From Phocoena phocoena (lineage: Eukaryota; Chordata; Mammalia; Artiodactyla; Phocoenidae), in contig NC_089235.1 of assembly GCF_963924675.1 (NCBI RefSeq), forward strand, positions 59,454,220 to 59,518,219: DNA of 64,000 nt, written 5' to 3'. The position numbers were made by a program, and so were the translations under genes. The notes beneath the pieces were generated by a model. That model did not search any database. It was not told the DNA's origin and was given only the letters and a program-made list of their open reading frames with translations. This document shows, piece by piece, positions 13,061 to 23,090 of the stretch (position 1 is its first letter; each line of letters starts with the position of its first letter).

Positions 13061-15019
13061 AACCCAGTGATCAAATGCACTAAATAGGACAACAAAATCA
13101 TTATTGATCATGTGATAATCATCTTTCTGAGAACAAAATGACAAATTGGATTTCTGGTTTAAGTCTTCTGTGAGTTGGATGCTCCAAGTTGGACTCTGAG
13201 CAATGAATCTGCTTTGGGTCTGCTGACCAGATTGGGTAAGACTGAGGGCCAGGCCTTGGACTGTAGTAAATTCATGTGACCTTGTGAGGTGATTCGGCAA
13301 TCCCTCTGCTTGTATCTGCTTTTAGTGACTTTTTAGCTTTGTCACGTGCCGGGTCTGCCTGGGAATTCCGTCCTCACATCTGCCTCTAACCAGCCTGCCC
13401 TGTCAGAGCTACTCTATCAGCAGTCTTTAAGAGATGTCCCATATGGGCTGGGTCTTTCATGCATAGGTTTTTGGAGTCATTGCCACACACATGGGGAATG
13501 GTGCAATAGAAACTATGGCCCTTATCTCAGTCAGATTGGAATTTGTGCAGGAGAGAGACTTGCCTGGAAACCAGAAAATTTTTGTTCCAGTTCTAACTCA
13601 ATCACTTAATTAGATCTATTATTTAAGGTAAGTTACTAAACTTCTTAGGGCCTCAGTGTACTATCAGGATAGGTTAGATTATGCAGCCGTTAATAAATTA
13701 ACTTTGAAGTCTCAGTGGCTTAACACAACAAAGGCTTATCCCTTGCTCCTGGTATGCGTTTATCCCAAGTTTATGAACAGGCTCTGCTCCCCTCAGTTGC
13801 TCAGGGACCAGCCTGTTGGAGCTGATGGAGATTCTACCAGCTAGGAGCTTCTGTGGCACTCCCACCCTCCTTAATCCCTGAGCTTGGGGGAAGAGAGGAA
13901 AGGGGAGAAAAGTTCATATGGGCTTTTCACTGCCTCAGTTCTGAAGAACTGTGCTTTGTTTCTGCTTAGAGCCCGTTGGTCACAGCTAGTTACATGACCT
14001 CACCTAACTACCATCAGAGCCGTGAAATGTAGAGAAACAAATGAAATCTTCACTGACCATTGTAGTCTACGTCACACTCAGTTTCTACATCTGTTGATAA
14101 GGTTAATAATAATACTATTATTATTATCATAGAGATACTATTATTTATCTCATCATAATAATACTATTATTTATCTCACAGAGATGTTAGGAGGATTAAA
14201 TGAGGTAATACAGGTGACACGCTTAATGTAGAGCCTGACTCCTAGCAAATGTTGGACAAATTCTAGCCATGATAAATGTATTATTATTATTAAGTGGGCA
14301 ACAAATCGTACTATTATTATTCTTATTATCATCATTTTATGATTCTCCTAAAAGCAAAAGTGATTTTGCCAAAGCTCTAAACCATTTGTCACCTTTGGGC
14401 CGTTACAAAGTCATTCTGCCCTGAACTTCGGCTCAGGATCAAGACAAGGGCCACTGACAAAAAAAATTCCAGGAAAACTGGAATTTGACGAGGCTTCTCT
14501 TTACCCTCTACTCCTGGTCTACCCCTTTTGCCAATACTCCTGGCCACGAATGCCTCTGTCAGCAACCCAGGAAGAAGTCTGAAGACATTGGAAGCTTTCA
14601 GCTCTTTCTCCTCCTAAATGATTTTCCAGGGCCCAGAATGATTCCTACACATCCACGCTCTAAGAGTTGAGACACGGGAGGCTGCTGGGACAGCTCAGCT
14701 TTCCCGGCAGTAAGGCTCCCATGTAAACAGTGGAACCAGAAGGACTTAGAAAAATGGTCATACTCAACAAGCGGACTCGCTCTTGTCTGGAAATGTTTTT
14801 CAGCTTTCTATTCTCTATCTGGTGGTTCAAGGTATGAAGTTCCTACGTGACCTGATTAAAAGCAGAAAGGTCTGTTGAGAGGCCCTATTTGTTGGTAAAT
14901 ATAGGAATGCAGAGAAGGAAGGAAAAATGCCAGGTGGTCCTTCAGCCTAGACTCTTTAGAAAGTCCAGCAAGACTGCTTCGCCTGAGAGTTGATCCTGTC
15001 CACTGCCTGCTACCTTGGC
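13061..15019. other. Intergenic with old unnamed repeats
   Basis: 13,670-13,860 has the 'aagtctcagtggcttaacac' pattern of an old interspersed repeat whose family I cannot name. The AAT/ATT-rich region lies inside. No gene seen. Confidence 0.5.
14100..14340. repeat. ATT/AAT-rich low-complexity region with local duplication
   Basis: Runs of ATT and AAT with a segment of the form 'actattatttatctca' repeated within 14,138-14,180. AAT and ATT runs could pair with each other. Confidence 0.7.
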
Positions 15020-15290
15020 TTTGCTTCCTTACATTTGGCTCCCAAATCAACCCTCTTCCTTTTTACCTCCACGCCTTTGCCTGTGTTATTCTTTCTTCCT
15101 GGAACACCCCGCCCTTATAGCCTCTGTATTCCACCTGCCAAATGAAATCACACTCATTCTTCAAGGTCTGGTTCAAGTGCCACTCACTACTTCCTTGACA
15201 CCTTTGAAGATGTAATTGCAAGGATTATGTTTTTATATGCTATTAGCAGTGTCTGATGTTCAATAAATATGTGTCAAGTTGAAAATCTCC
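15020..15290 (+). mobile_element. L2 3' end relic
   Basis: The 'tttgcctgtgttattctttcttcctggaac ... cattcttcaaggtctggttcaagtgccac' pattern is the L2 ORF2 end and 3' UTR, ending near the ttcaataaatatgtgt segment. Written here in parts; the copy is degraded. Confidence 0.7.
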
Positions 15291-16895
15291 CTCTTCATTA
15301 ATTTTATCCTTTAGTGTATGTTTTTTGGAAGCCATTGACTGTGTCAAAGTTTCAAAAAGTTTGTGGGAAGTTGTTTCTTCCCCAGAGTCTCATCAGGAAA
15401 ACATTAAGTGCTGAAATTCCCCCAAACTATTACGTTTATAAAACTTGCAATAGTTGCCCAAGAAATCAACCTTAATTATGTGGTATCCTCTTACCTTCTG
15501 TGAAACTGACTTGTAGATTAAGACCTAACCTTATCTTCACCTAATATGCTCTCTCTTCTTCCTGAGGAAGCTGTGTTACTATTTTAATTACGTTTGTGGA
15601 GCTCTCCAGATAGCAAAGTCTGTGCACATATGTAACCTCATTTAGTGCCCATCATGATCAGGGGGCTTGGTAAAGTAGGGGATAACATTTCATACGCAGC
15701 TTTTATAATCAAGCAAATATGGCCATCTCTGTTATTTCAGCAGTCAATCTAAACACATTTGGGATTGCTTGGGTAAGAAACTCAGGATTTACGACCTGCT
15801 ATTGCATTTCAAACAGCATGAAGAAAGTGACACTGTCGTTTCCTAGAAGGCAAAGCTGCTTTTGTTTTTTTCATTACACAGCATCTTTATTTTATGATGC
15901 AAAAAAAATTAAAAATCACTGTTTGGACTGTTTTGATGTCTGTAAAACAACTTGTAAAAGATGGAGTCAGTCTTTTTCAAGAAGTCCTTGTGTGCGCTGA
16001 CCTTCTGGGCACCCATCCGCATGGCCCAAGGTGCTGGGAGTCTATGTTTGTCAAGAAGAAAGCCTCTCTCTGGCACCCTGATGGCTGTCACTGTGACCTG
16101 GGGTTGGCAAGACTGTGTAGGCATTAGAGGTCTGGTCTACTCAGCGGGGGGCCTGGGAAACATTGTTCTGGAAGCGGGCAAGGCGGATTCCTTGTTCATC
16201 TTGCCACCCCTCTCCTGGTTGAGCACCAGAATTGCTCTGTTTTCCCATCCAGTGTACTCAGCACATTTGTCCCCCACAAAAAATTACTGTGGGGATTTAG
16301 AATCCCAAGTCAAGTATTCTTCTGTATCTGACCACTTATTTAAACTCCGAAGGGCTCTCTTCTAAACTGGTAAAAGTATTACCTGAATCTTGGGCCTTTG
16401 GCTGTTTGTTCTGATCCATCTACCTCTGCTAGGTGGGCTTTGCACCAGCCTTACAGGCGCAAACCCTACCAGAGCCTTCAGCCTCCTGCCTTGGGGCATT
16501 TCCCAGAAGGGATGGGTAGTTAATGTCCCATGGAGCAAACCTTTGCCCACTGGGAGATGGAAGCTGGCAGATAAATTATTCTTCCTTCCTGTTAGTTTTT
16601 CTTCTTTCCTTACTTTTTAAGGCAAGATTATGAGTCTTTAAAAACCATAAGAATTCATATTCTACTCTTAAGACCAATATCTACAGACATTGGATGAGTT
16701 ACTTTATTTTCATCCTTTGCCACTGGTGATACTGAGTACAATAAAAACGATCACACCCCGCTCAGAGTGACTCACTGGGCTAGGGAGTTCTGCGATTACA
16801 GACAAGTCCTCCAGAAGTTCATGTCAAGTAGTCAGAAGAAGGACAAGTAAGCAGGTAAATTACAGTATATTGTGATGGTTCATAAAAGAGGTATA
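15291..16895. other. Intergenic, nothing recognised
   Basis: Overlapping plus-strand frames at 15,719-16,365 occupy different phases with no conserved motif and no joined model. A copy of a gene cannot be excluded from sequence alone, but I see no evidence for one. Confidence 0.5.
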
Positions 16896-17093
16896 GGGAC
16901 TTCCCCGGTGGCACAGTGGTTAAGACTGCATGCTCCCAGTGCAGGGCGCCTGGGTTTGATCCTTGGTCAGGAAACTAGATCCCACATGCATGCCAAAACT
17001 AAGAGTCCACCTGCTGCAACTAAGGAGCCCGCAAGCTGCAACTGAGGAGCCCGCCTGCTGCAACTAAGACCTGGTGCAATGAAAAAAAAAAAA
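16896..17093 (+). mobile_element. CHR-type SINE
   Basis: gggacttccccggtggcac head and an internal repeat of the 'ctgcaactaag' kind before the A-tail. Flanked by ggtata at 16,890-16,895 and 17,094-17,099. Confidence 0.88.
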
Positions 17094-17324
17094 GGTATAA
17101 ATAAAATATAGTGGAAACAGAGAAGACAGGGGAAATAATTCCTTTGGGGGGGGAATCAAAGAAGGATTTATTTCTTTGGAGAAGCTGTCCAGATTCCCTT
17201 GAACTTACCAGAAACGTAGCTCTATGAGGCCAGGAACCATGTTTATTTTGTTCATGTCAGTATACCAGGCAGCTAGAATCATGCCTTGCTCAGAGGAAAG
17301 CCCTCAAATATTTGTAGCCTGAAC

Positions 17325-17545
17325 AACAGCTAATAGATAAAGAGCAGTGACCACAGGCCAAGCACTATGATAAGTGCTTTGTTTGCATTATATTATTTAA
17401 TCCTCATGGGATCCTTATGAGATTTTGCAGTAGAGAAGCAAGACGTAGAGAAGTTAAGGTGGTTCCCATGGCTTCTAGTTAGAGACAGAGCTTTTATTCA
17501 ACCCACCTTCTGCTTATTCCAATCCCATGCCCTCAGCTAGGCCAA
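17325..17545 (+). mobile_element. MIR SINE relic
   Basis: 'gccaagcactatgataagtg ... atttaatcctcatggg ... gagaagttaagg' in MIR order. Confidence 0.7.
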
Positions 17546-17569
17546 ACTCAATAAAGAGAATCTATCAAT

Positions 17570-18045
17570 TTTTAAAAAGCCTTATTGGTGTATAGTTGAT
17601 TTACAATGTTGTATTAATTTCAGGTGTACAGTAAAGTGATTTAGTTAAACATCTACATACATTCATTCTTTTTCAGATTCTTTTTCCATATAGGCTATTA
17701 CAGAATATTGAGTAGAGTTCTCTGTGCTCTACAGTAGGTCCTTGTTGGTTCTCTATTTTATGTATAGTAGTGTGTATATGTCAATCCCAAGCTCCTAATT
17801 TATCCTCCTTCCCACTATGTTTCCCCTTTGGTAACCATAAGTTTATTTTTGAAATCTGTCAATGTGTTTCTGTTTTGTAATTAAATTCATTTGTATCATT
17901 TAAAAAAAATAGATTCCACATATGAGTGATATCATATGATATTTGTCTTTCTCTGACTTCACTTAGTATACCTATCGATGTTTTGATGATTGCCGTTGAC
18001 ATGATTATTTTCCATCCACTGGCTCTTACTCATTCACCTAGCATG
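17570..18045 (-). mobile_element. L1 3' UTR fragment
   Basis: attggtgtatagttgatttac, the 'agtagagttctctgtgctctacagtagg' segment and what follows are L1 3' UTR in antisense, cut off at about 18,045. Confidence 0.8.
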
Positions 18046-18354
18046 TAGGAGACCGCCAGCAGCTGGGATAATTAGAGTGGGACTTGAAAACCCCTTTGAC
18101 CAGATGCCCTCTGGAAATAACACTGTATCAGTTTGCCCGACTTGGGGAGCTTCATTCCATCTTTGAAATGTATGGGAATTTCCCACTGAGCAGCTGTTGG
18201 CCAACTGAGAACTAATTAGTCCTAGAGCATAAATAATAAGTGATCACAGAGGGTTCCTCTTCCCTCCAGTTGGGGCTCCTGATGCTGGCCAAGTGTTCCA
18301 AACGGCAACTCTGAGGATGAGGCTAGATTGTGGTACCTAAAAATGTCATCTGGG

Positions 18355-18485
18355 AATTGCCGGCCTCAGAACCACAGGAATGCTTGTTAAAAATGCAGAT
18401 ACCTGGGCCAGATTTCAAGCCTGCAGATTGACAGTCTCCCCCATGACTCCTTCATTCGTAACATCTGAGAATCACTGCATCGTTG
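18355..18485 (+). mobile_element. MER5-like hAT relic
   Basis: 'cctcagaaccacaggaatgc', 'cttgttaaaaatgcagatac' and 'atctgagaatcactgcat' follow the MER5 consensus as I know it. Short and degraded. Confidence 0.6.
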
Positions 18486-18920
18486 GGCTTTGGGAAATTT
18501 GACAGGATGAGACTTGTGTCCCTAGGTTTAATTTTTTTCTAGCCCTGCTTCTAAGAAGAGGTTTCCATTAGGTTATGTGCTCATCTAATGGTTACACAGT
18601 GGTTATCACACAAGGTAGTAGCAGGCCATAAGCTGAAGCATAAAGTCAAGTAAGAATTCTCCCTCTGGGCCTAGAGAATGGAATAAAGGCCTTGGGAAAA
18701 ATGAAGACAGTGTACTTTAAAGAAGCAGCAGCCAACCTGTGGTCTTTGAAGCTGTGACAGAGAAAAGAGCTCTGGAAGCTTTGCTTTAGTGGCTCAAAAT
18801 CGCTTTCCTTACAGCCTTCACACAACTCCGCAGAAGCCACAAACCTGAGGGTAATGGGCTGGGTCTAAGTGAGGTTGAAAACAATTTTGGATAATACATC
18901 ACATTTGAAAATCAGGAGTA

Positions 18921-19135
18921 GGGGCTTCCCTGGTGGCGCAGTGGTTGAGAGTCCGCCTGCCGATGCAGGGGACACGGGTTCGTGCCCCGGTCCGGGAAGA
19001 TCCCACATGCCGCGGAGCGGCTGGGCCCGTGAGCCACGGCCACTGAGCATGCGCATCCGGAGCCTGTGCTCCGCAACGGGAGAGGCCGCAACAGTGAGAG
19101 GCCCGCGTACCGTAAAAAAAAAAAAAAAAAAAAAA
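18921..19135 (+). mobile_element. CHR SINE
   Basis: A full-length, little-mutated copy with box B ggttcgtgccccgg and a 20-base-plus A-tail. It is close to the copies at 53,038 and 61,256, so a young family. Confidence 0.93.
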
Positions 19136-19494
19136 TTAAGAGTATTCACATAAGAATCTGGATTCCTGGCCTCTCTTGATAAACTCCTAAATGTGGCAAT
19201 TCTGGGTCTTTTCTGAACCAGCAGTTGGTGAGACTTTAGCAGACACCGCCCACCCCTCCCACCTCTGTTTATCCAACACCGGGCCACTTCACTCATTTCC
19301 ATTACCTGCAGAGGCTAAGCATTTGCCTCTGACAGAAGCACAGCTGGGAGAGAAGCAGGAGGAATACTGAACAGGAAGCAGACGCTCCTGGAAGGAAGCA
19401 TGTCCTGCCACCATTTTAAATTCCTATGTTGATTTACTAGTTGACAATAACTTAAGAATGTTTAGAGGAAACAGCATGCAGGCAAGATTATAAG

Positions 19495-19875
19495 GCAGGA
19501 ACAGAGTGATATCACTTATATGTGGAATCTAAAAAAAGGGTACAAATGAACTTACCTACAAAACAGAAATAGAGTCACAGATGTAGAAAACAAACTTACG
19601 GTTACCAGGGGGGAAAGGGAAGGGGAGGGATAAATTGGGAGATTGGGATTGACATATATACACTACTATATATAAAATAGATAACTTTAATAAGAACCTG
19701 CTGTAGAGCACAGGGAACTCAATACTCTGCAATGGCCTATATGGGAAAAGAATCTAAAGAAGAGTGGATATATGTATATGTGTAACTGATTCACTTTGCT
19801 GTACACCTGAAACTAACACAACGTTGTAAATCAACTATACTCCAGTAAAATTTTTTAAAAAGGTAATATAAAAAA
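19495..19875 (+). mobile_element. L1 3' end fragment
   Basis: Sense-orientation L1 3' end (atatcacttatatgtggaat to gtaaatcaactatactccag) with an A-rich tail. The provirus entered just beyond this tail, at 19,896. Confidence 0.82.
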
Positions 19876-19890
19876 AAGAAGGTAGTCAAA

Positions 19891-19896
19891 ATAAGT
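19891..19896. repeat. Target site duplication, left copy (ATAAGT)
   Basis: ATAAGT directly abuts the left LTR end and recurs at 23,460-23,465 beyond the right LTR. Six bp is the duplication length made by betaretroviral integrases. An intact pair shows this is an original integration and not a recombinant. Confidence 0.93.
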
Positions 19897-20265
19897 TGTG
19901 CTCGGCCCCGGGCGTCCCCGGGAGTCCCGACCAGCAGGACAAATCCTTGTGAGTCCGAGGAGGAACCTGTAGGGGTTGAAAAGAGAAGAAGGGGCAGGAG
20001 ACGCGAAAGAATGGAGGCAAGACAAAATCCTGATCAAGCCTCAAACTTTTATTGCTGCAGTAGCTGTATTTATACAGTACAGAGAAAGGGGGGCGGGATC
20101 CAGAATAAGGGAAGTACTTGGCAAATTATCATTGGTGCTGCGTGCGCGGGCTTTCGTTGGAAGGGCGGGCTTTCGTTTTTAGGCGCGGGCTTTTATCTCA
20201 TTAAGCAGGAAGAGAAGCAGGATGTCGGCCATCTTCTAATGGCGAAAACTTCTTGGCTCCCAACA
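19897..20265 (-). repeat. 3' LTR of the provirus
   Basis: 369 bp and equal to the 5' LTR except at 20,164, where the change breaks one GCCCGCGC unit of the U3 triplet. The TATA motif is at 20,067-20,074 and the AATAAA complement at 20,048-20,053. As the 3' copy it would supply the poly(A) site for proviral transcripts. Confidence 0.95.
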
Positions 20266-20279
20266 TCTCCTCCCTTTTT
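20266..20279 (-). promoter_or_regulatory. Polypurine tract
   Basis: On the minus strand AAAAAGGGAGGAGA directly precedes the TG of the 3' LTR, the usual place and composition of the plus-strand primer. Confidence 0.9.
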
Positions 20280-20643
20280 ATTTCTTTTAAGGAGGTGGGC
20301 ATTAACCGAGTGAGGGAGTAGTGACCTGAATCCTCCCGTGGACAATGTATGTGTGTCCACCATTGCTGGCTCTTGGTATCTTTTGGGGAGGAGAGGCAGA
20401 GCCAAGAATAATCTTAGATACTGAAGCCAAAAACAATGTTTAGATACCAACCTCTTTCATAATTCAGGTATACTCACAGGGAATAACAGAGATTACCTTA
20501 TGTATAAAGGTTTTCCCTTGTGCATGCTTTGCTGTCACACTCAACTCGGTACCCATACCCTCCCATCAAAGAGGGGGGTAGGCATGTCTCTGTCTCATGC
20601 CGCTCCAGTGGAGGGGCAGCCAGAATCATCTTTTGGTTCTGCT
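20280..20643 (-). other. Proviral sequence between env stub and polypurine tract
   Basis: About 364 bp of proviral sequence with no long frame linked to the env stub. One 85-codon frame (20,193-20,450, minus) runs into the LTR and has no motif I recognise. It is probably what is left of the 3' end of env plus untranslated sequence. Confidence 0.5.
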
Positions 20644-20775
20644 TCAGGTTAAATTCTGAGGCAAGTGCGGAGGGGGTTCAGCCTGGCTGACAACCAGCAA
20701 AGATGACAGGATCAGGGTCACAACGGATAGTCCTTGTTGTCTTTGTCGTCTTTTCAATGCCAAGAGGATCTCCAT
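20644..20775 (-). pseudogene. env: Env signal-peptide stub (43 codons)
   Basis: A short frame starting 7 nt after the splice acceptor: MEILLALKRRQRQQG, then a hydrophobic stretch with many L/V/S, a likely cleavage region around SQA, and a stop at 20,646-20,644. Basic residues before a hydrophobic core fit a betaretroviral Env leader; in HERV-K and relatives the arginine-rich leader is shared with Rec-like export proteins. Surface and transmembrane subunits are absent. Confidence 0.65.
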
Positions 20776-20781
20776 CTTTTT

Positions 20782-20800
20782 CTGAAAAGGAAAAGAAATA
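20782..20800 (-). promoter_or_regulatory. Proviral env splice acceptor
   Basis: On the minus strand a pyrimidine tract (TTTCTTTTCCTTTTCAG) ends in CAG at 20,784-20,782, seven bases before the env-stub ATG. That is the expected place for the subgenomic env acceptor. Its survival means the pro-pol deletion stopped just short of it. Confidence 0.75.
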
Positions 20801-20848
20801 CAATCTCAGGGAAAAGGGCCCTGGATAATTTTCATTATTTCATAGAAT

Positions 20849-20979
20849 TTATAGGTTTAATAAGACGCTCGGGCAGCCAACGTCTGGGTGAGGGGAACTT
20901 GTCCAGATTTTTGAGGAACAAACCGAATCGCCCCTTGGTTCGGTTCCAAGGAAGGGGCCAGGGGCTGGCCCCGTGAAAA
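20849..20979 (-). pseudogene. Truncated pro (protease) start in the -1 frame
   Basis: After the slip site the -1 frame stays open for about 43 codons and stops with TAA at 20,851-20,849, 8 bases beyond the gag stop. No aspartic-protease or dUTPase motif is reached, so the product would be Gag with a short altered tail. The pro-pol deletion must begin near here. Confidence 0.6.
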
Positions 20980-22902
20980 GTTTCCCTGTTTTTTGGGGAG
21001 TAGTTGGCCATTTATGTCCGTTTTTGAATAACATTCCGAAGACCAATGTTTGCCTCTTTTACAGCGAGGACAAACGGTGGTGGGAGGAGCTCGGGATTGA
21101 TGTTGGGGTTGTTGTGGGTTAGCCTTTGATGACTGTCCTTGTCTATATAGTGGACAATCCCGGGCAAAGTGTCCAGGTTGTTTGCAATTATAGCAAGTTT
21201 TTTGTTGTTTGTCTAGGGCGGATGTGTCTTTAATAAAATCTTTTAGGGCGGCTCCTATTGCAAGACCAACAAAATGGGAGGGACCAATTCCGGAACACAA
21301 TTTAATATAATCAGCAAGGCTACCACCACGATGAGCCCGAAGGGCAGCCTGGCAGGCCGGATTAGCATTTTCATAAGCTAAATGTTTAACAAAGGCGTTA
21401 TCAGTTTCACTGTCGCCCACCAGACGTTCGGTGGCGTCCGTGAGGCGGCTAATAAACTCACAATAAGGCTCTTCTGGTCCCTGGCGAATTTTCGCCAAGG
21501 AAGTTGTGGCCGAACCCTTAGGCGGAAGGCGGCGCCAGGCCTTAAGGCCAGCATTTTGTATTTGAGCCAACAGACCAGGGGGAAAAGCAGCCTGAGCCTC
21601 ATTGGAATCATAGGGGCTACGGCCAAGTAATTTATCTCGGGTCCATGTCCGGGAAGTTCTGCTTTCAGCGTTTCGTTGAGCAGTTTCTCTACAATTTTCC
21701 ACTAATTCAGTGCGCCACAAAACATAATCTCCCCCAGAAAGGGTGGCGCGAGCCAGGGTAAGCCAGTCATTTGGGGTCAGCCAGCGATCGCTTAATCCCT
21801 CCAAGATTGCCAGTGTATAAGGGGCTGTGGGCCCATAATTGCTAACAGCAGATTTTAGATCTTTTATATGTTTTAAATTGAGGCGGCGATATTTATGTTC
21901 AAAATGACCACCCCTAGAAGGATCATGAATATCTGGTCCCTCATCAGGCTCAGGAGATTCTTCTCCCTCTTCTTCTTCTTCCTCACTATCCTCAGCTTGA
22001 ATCCCACCCTGGGTGGGTAGACTCTGACTGCGAGTAACAGGGAAAGCTAATTTAATGGGTCCTGATTTTTGTCGAAGTGGGGGTTTGTTGGGACTTCCTG
22101 AGAAATTTAAAGAAGTAAGCTCCACTTCAAGGGCTCTAAGCTCCTTTAGGAGATCTAAACGTTCCCGTTTTTGTTGTAAAACGTCTCTCAAAGAGGAAAT
22201 TTCCTGGGTTAAGGCTGTCTTAGCCTGTCGAAGGGGATCAATTAGGGGGGCAATGGGAGCAGGGGCACTAAAGGCAGGCATCTGGTGAGAAGTATTATAA
22301 GATGGCGGAGGCTTCAAAAGGGGAAATCCCCAGGGGTCATCCTTGCGATGATAACGAGCAGCCTGCTCATCGAGAGTTTCCTGGTCTTGGGGGGAAAGCT
22401 GGTCATCATTGGGACCACCCTTAATAGCAGTAAGGGAAGGATAAATCCTTGGGACAGTTTTATTATCTGTGGGACATTGATGATCAGTTTCTGGAATTTT
22501 TGGGAAATCTTCATTTGAACCCATATCAATGGTAACGGATGGACAAACTGAAGGGGGGCGAGAGGCTGCTTTAAGAATTGTTTCTCCGGTCTCAACAACC
22601 TTTTGGACATCGGGGTCAAAAGAATGACCCATAAGAATCTCTCTAATTAAATTCCAATATGAAAATGCAGTCACAGGTACTTTAGAAGGCCCAAAAGTCT
22701 TATAATAATCATTTAAACAATCTCCTACACGATTCCAACATTTTTTATCTATCGTCCCTTCTTGTGGGAACCATGGGCAAACATCAGACAAAAATATAAA
22801 AAAATCACGCAAATCTTTTTTTCTAGCCTTAATCTTTCGCATCTTGAGGGAATCCTCGATCCCCTGAAGAAAGAGTTCGTGGGAACTCAATTCCTGTCCC
22901 AT
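20857..22902 (-). CDS. gag: Proviral Gag polyprotein, intact 681-aa frame
   Basis: Gag builds the virus particle at the plasma membrane and packages RNA. The frame has no stop or shift. It starts MGQELS, with G2 and S6 fitting N-myristoylation, followed by basic residues of a matrix domain (to about 120). PPPSY at 198-202 is a PPxY late-budding motif. A coiled-coil-like stretch spans about 225-265 and an acidic run 305-320. The capsid holds the major homology region at about 473-493 (IRQGPEEPYCEFISRL). Two CCHC zinc knuckles follow at 570-583 and 611-624. Length suits a betaretroviral Gag. The end overlaps a pro stub in the -1 frame. The start is fixed by the myristoylation motif and its place just after the splice donor. 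Whether it is expressed is unknown. Confidence 0.95.
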   Translation of the reverse strand: MGQELSSHELFLQGIEDSLKMRKIKARKKDLRDFFIFLSDVCPWFPQEGTIDKKCWNRVGDCLNDYYKTFGPSKVPVTAFSYWNLIREILMGHSFDPDVQKVVETGETILKAASRPPSVCPSVTIDMGSNEDFPKIPETDHQCPTDNKTVPRIYPSLTAIKGGPNDDQLSPQDQETLDEQAARYHRKDDPWGFPLLKPPPSYNTSHQMPAFSAPAPIAPLIDPLRQAKTALTQEISSLRDVLQQKRERLDLLKELRALEVELTSLNFSGSPNKPPLRQKSGPIKLAFPVTRSQSLPTQGGIQAEDSEEEEEEGEESPEPDEGPDIHDPSRGGHFEHKYRRLNLKHIKDLKSAVSNYGPTAPYTLAILEGLSDRWLTPNDWLTLARATLSGGDYVLWRTELVENCRETAQRNAESRTSRTWTRDKLLGRSPYDSNEAQAAFPPGLLAQIQNAGLKAWRRLPPKGSATTSLAKIRQGPEEPYCEFISRLTDATERLVGDSETDNAFVKHLAYENANPACQAALRAHRGGSLADYIKLCSGIGPSHFVGLAIGAALKDFIKDTSALDKQQKTCYNCKQPGHFARDCPLYRQGQSSKANPQQPQHQSRAPPTTVCPRCKRGKHWSSECYSKTDINGQLLPKKQGNFSRGQPLAPSLEPNQGAIRFVPQKSGQVPLTQTLAARASY
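20954..20986 (-). promoter_or_regulatory. Gag-pro -1 ribosomal frameshift signal
   Basis: The slippery heptamer G GGA AAC lies in the gag frame (complement of 20,980-20,986). Seven bases later comes a perfect hairpin, GGGGCCAG-CCC-CTGGCCCC (complement of 20,954-20,972). GGGAAAC is the gag-pro slip site known in Mason-Pfizer monkey virus. Heptamer, spacer and stem all fit a working -1 signal, although the pro frame it leads into is cut short. Confidence 0.85.
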
Positions 22903-22913
22903 TTTTAAGCTCC

Positions 22914-22920
22914 ACTTACC
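22914..22920 (-). promoter_or_regulatory. Proviral major splice donor (G|GTAAGT)
   Basis: A perfect donor, AAG|GTAAGT, lies in the leader 11 nt before the gag ATG on the minus strand. In simple retroviruses this donor is joined to the env acceptor, which this element also keeps at 20,782-20,784. Confidence 0.8.
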
Positions 22921-23070
22921 TTACTCTCTACCGGTCACAACTGCCGAAGGGCGGCTAGTCCTCCGGGGACCTAATCGAGCCGCACTTTCGAGTTCACTCT
23001 CGCGGCGGCTCAGTGGGTGCCTGGCCAGGCGTTCGTAAGCGTGCTACCTCCGTTAGGATCCGTTCCTCGA

Positions 23071-23088
23071 GCCCCACGTTGGGCGCCA
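23071..23088 (-). promoter_or_regulatory. Primer binding site, tRNA-Lys1,2 type
   Basis: Minus strand TGGCGCCCAACGTGGGGC, two bases from the 5' LTR end. It matches the 3' end of tRNA-Lys1,2, the primer of Mason-Pfizer-type and HERV-K-type retroviruses, and ends in the complement of CCA. Confidence 0.93.
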
Positions 23089-23090
23089 AT

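Noticed and set aside
15719..16365. Overlapping plus-strand frames of 77-134 codons
   Set aside because: They lie in different phases, match no domain I know and have no splice or promoter context.
18921..18995. tRNA-like A and B boxes
   Set aside because: They are the tRNA-derived heads of CHR SINEs, repeated at many places here with tails and target duplications, and not tRNA genes.
20644..20775. Env stub as a functional Rec-like protein
   Set aside because: It is basic and hydrophobic like a leader, but only 43 codons long with no second exon that I can identify, so I call it only a signal-peptide stub.
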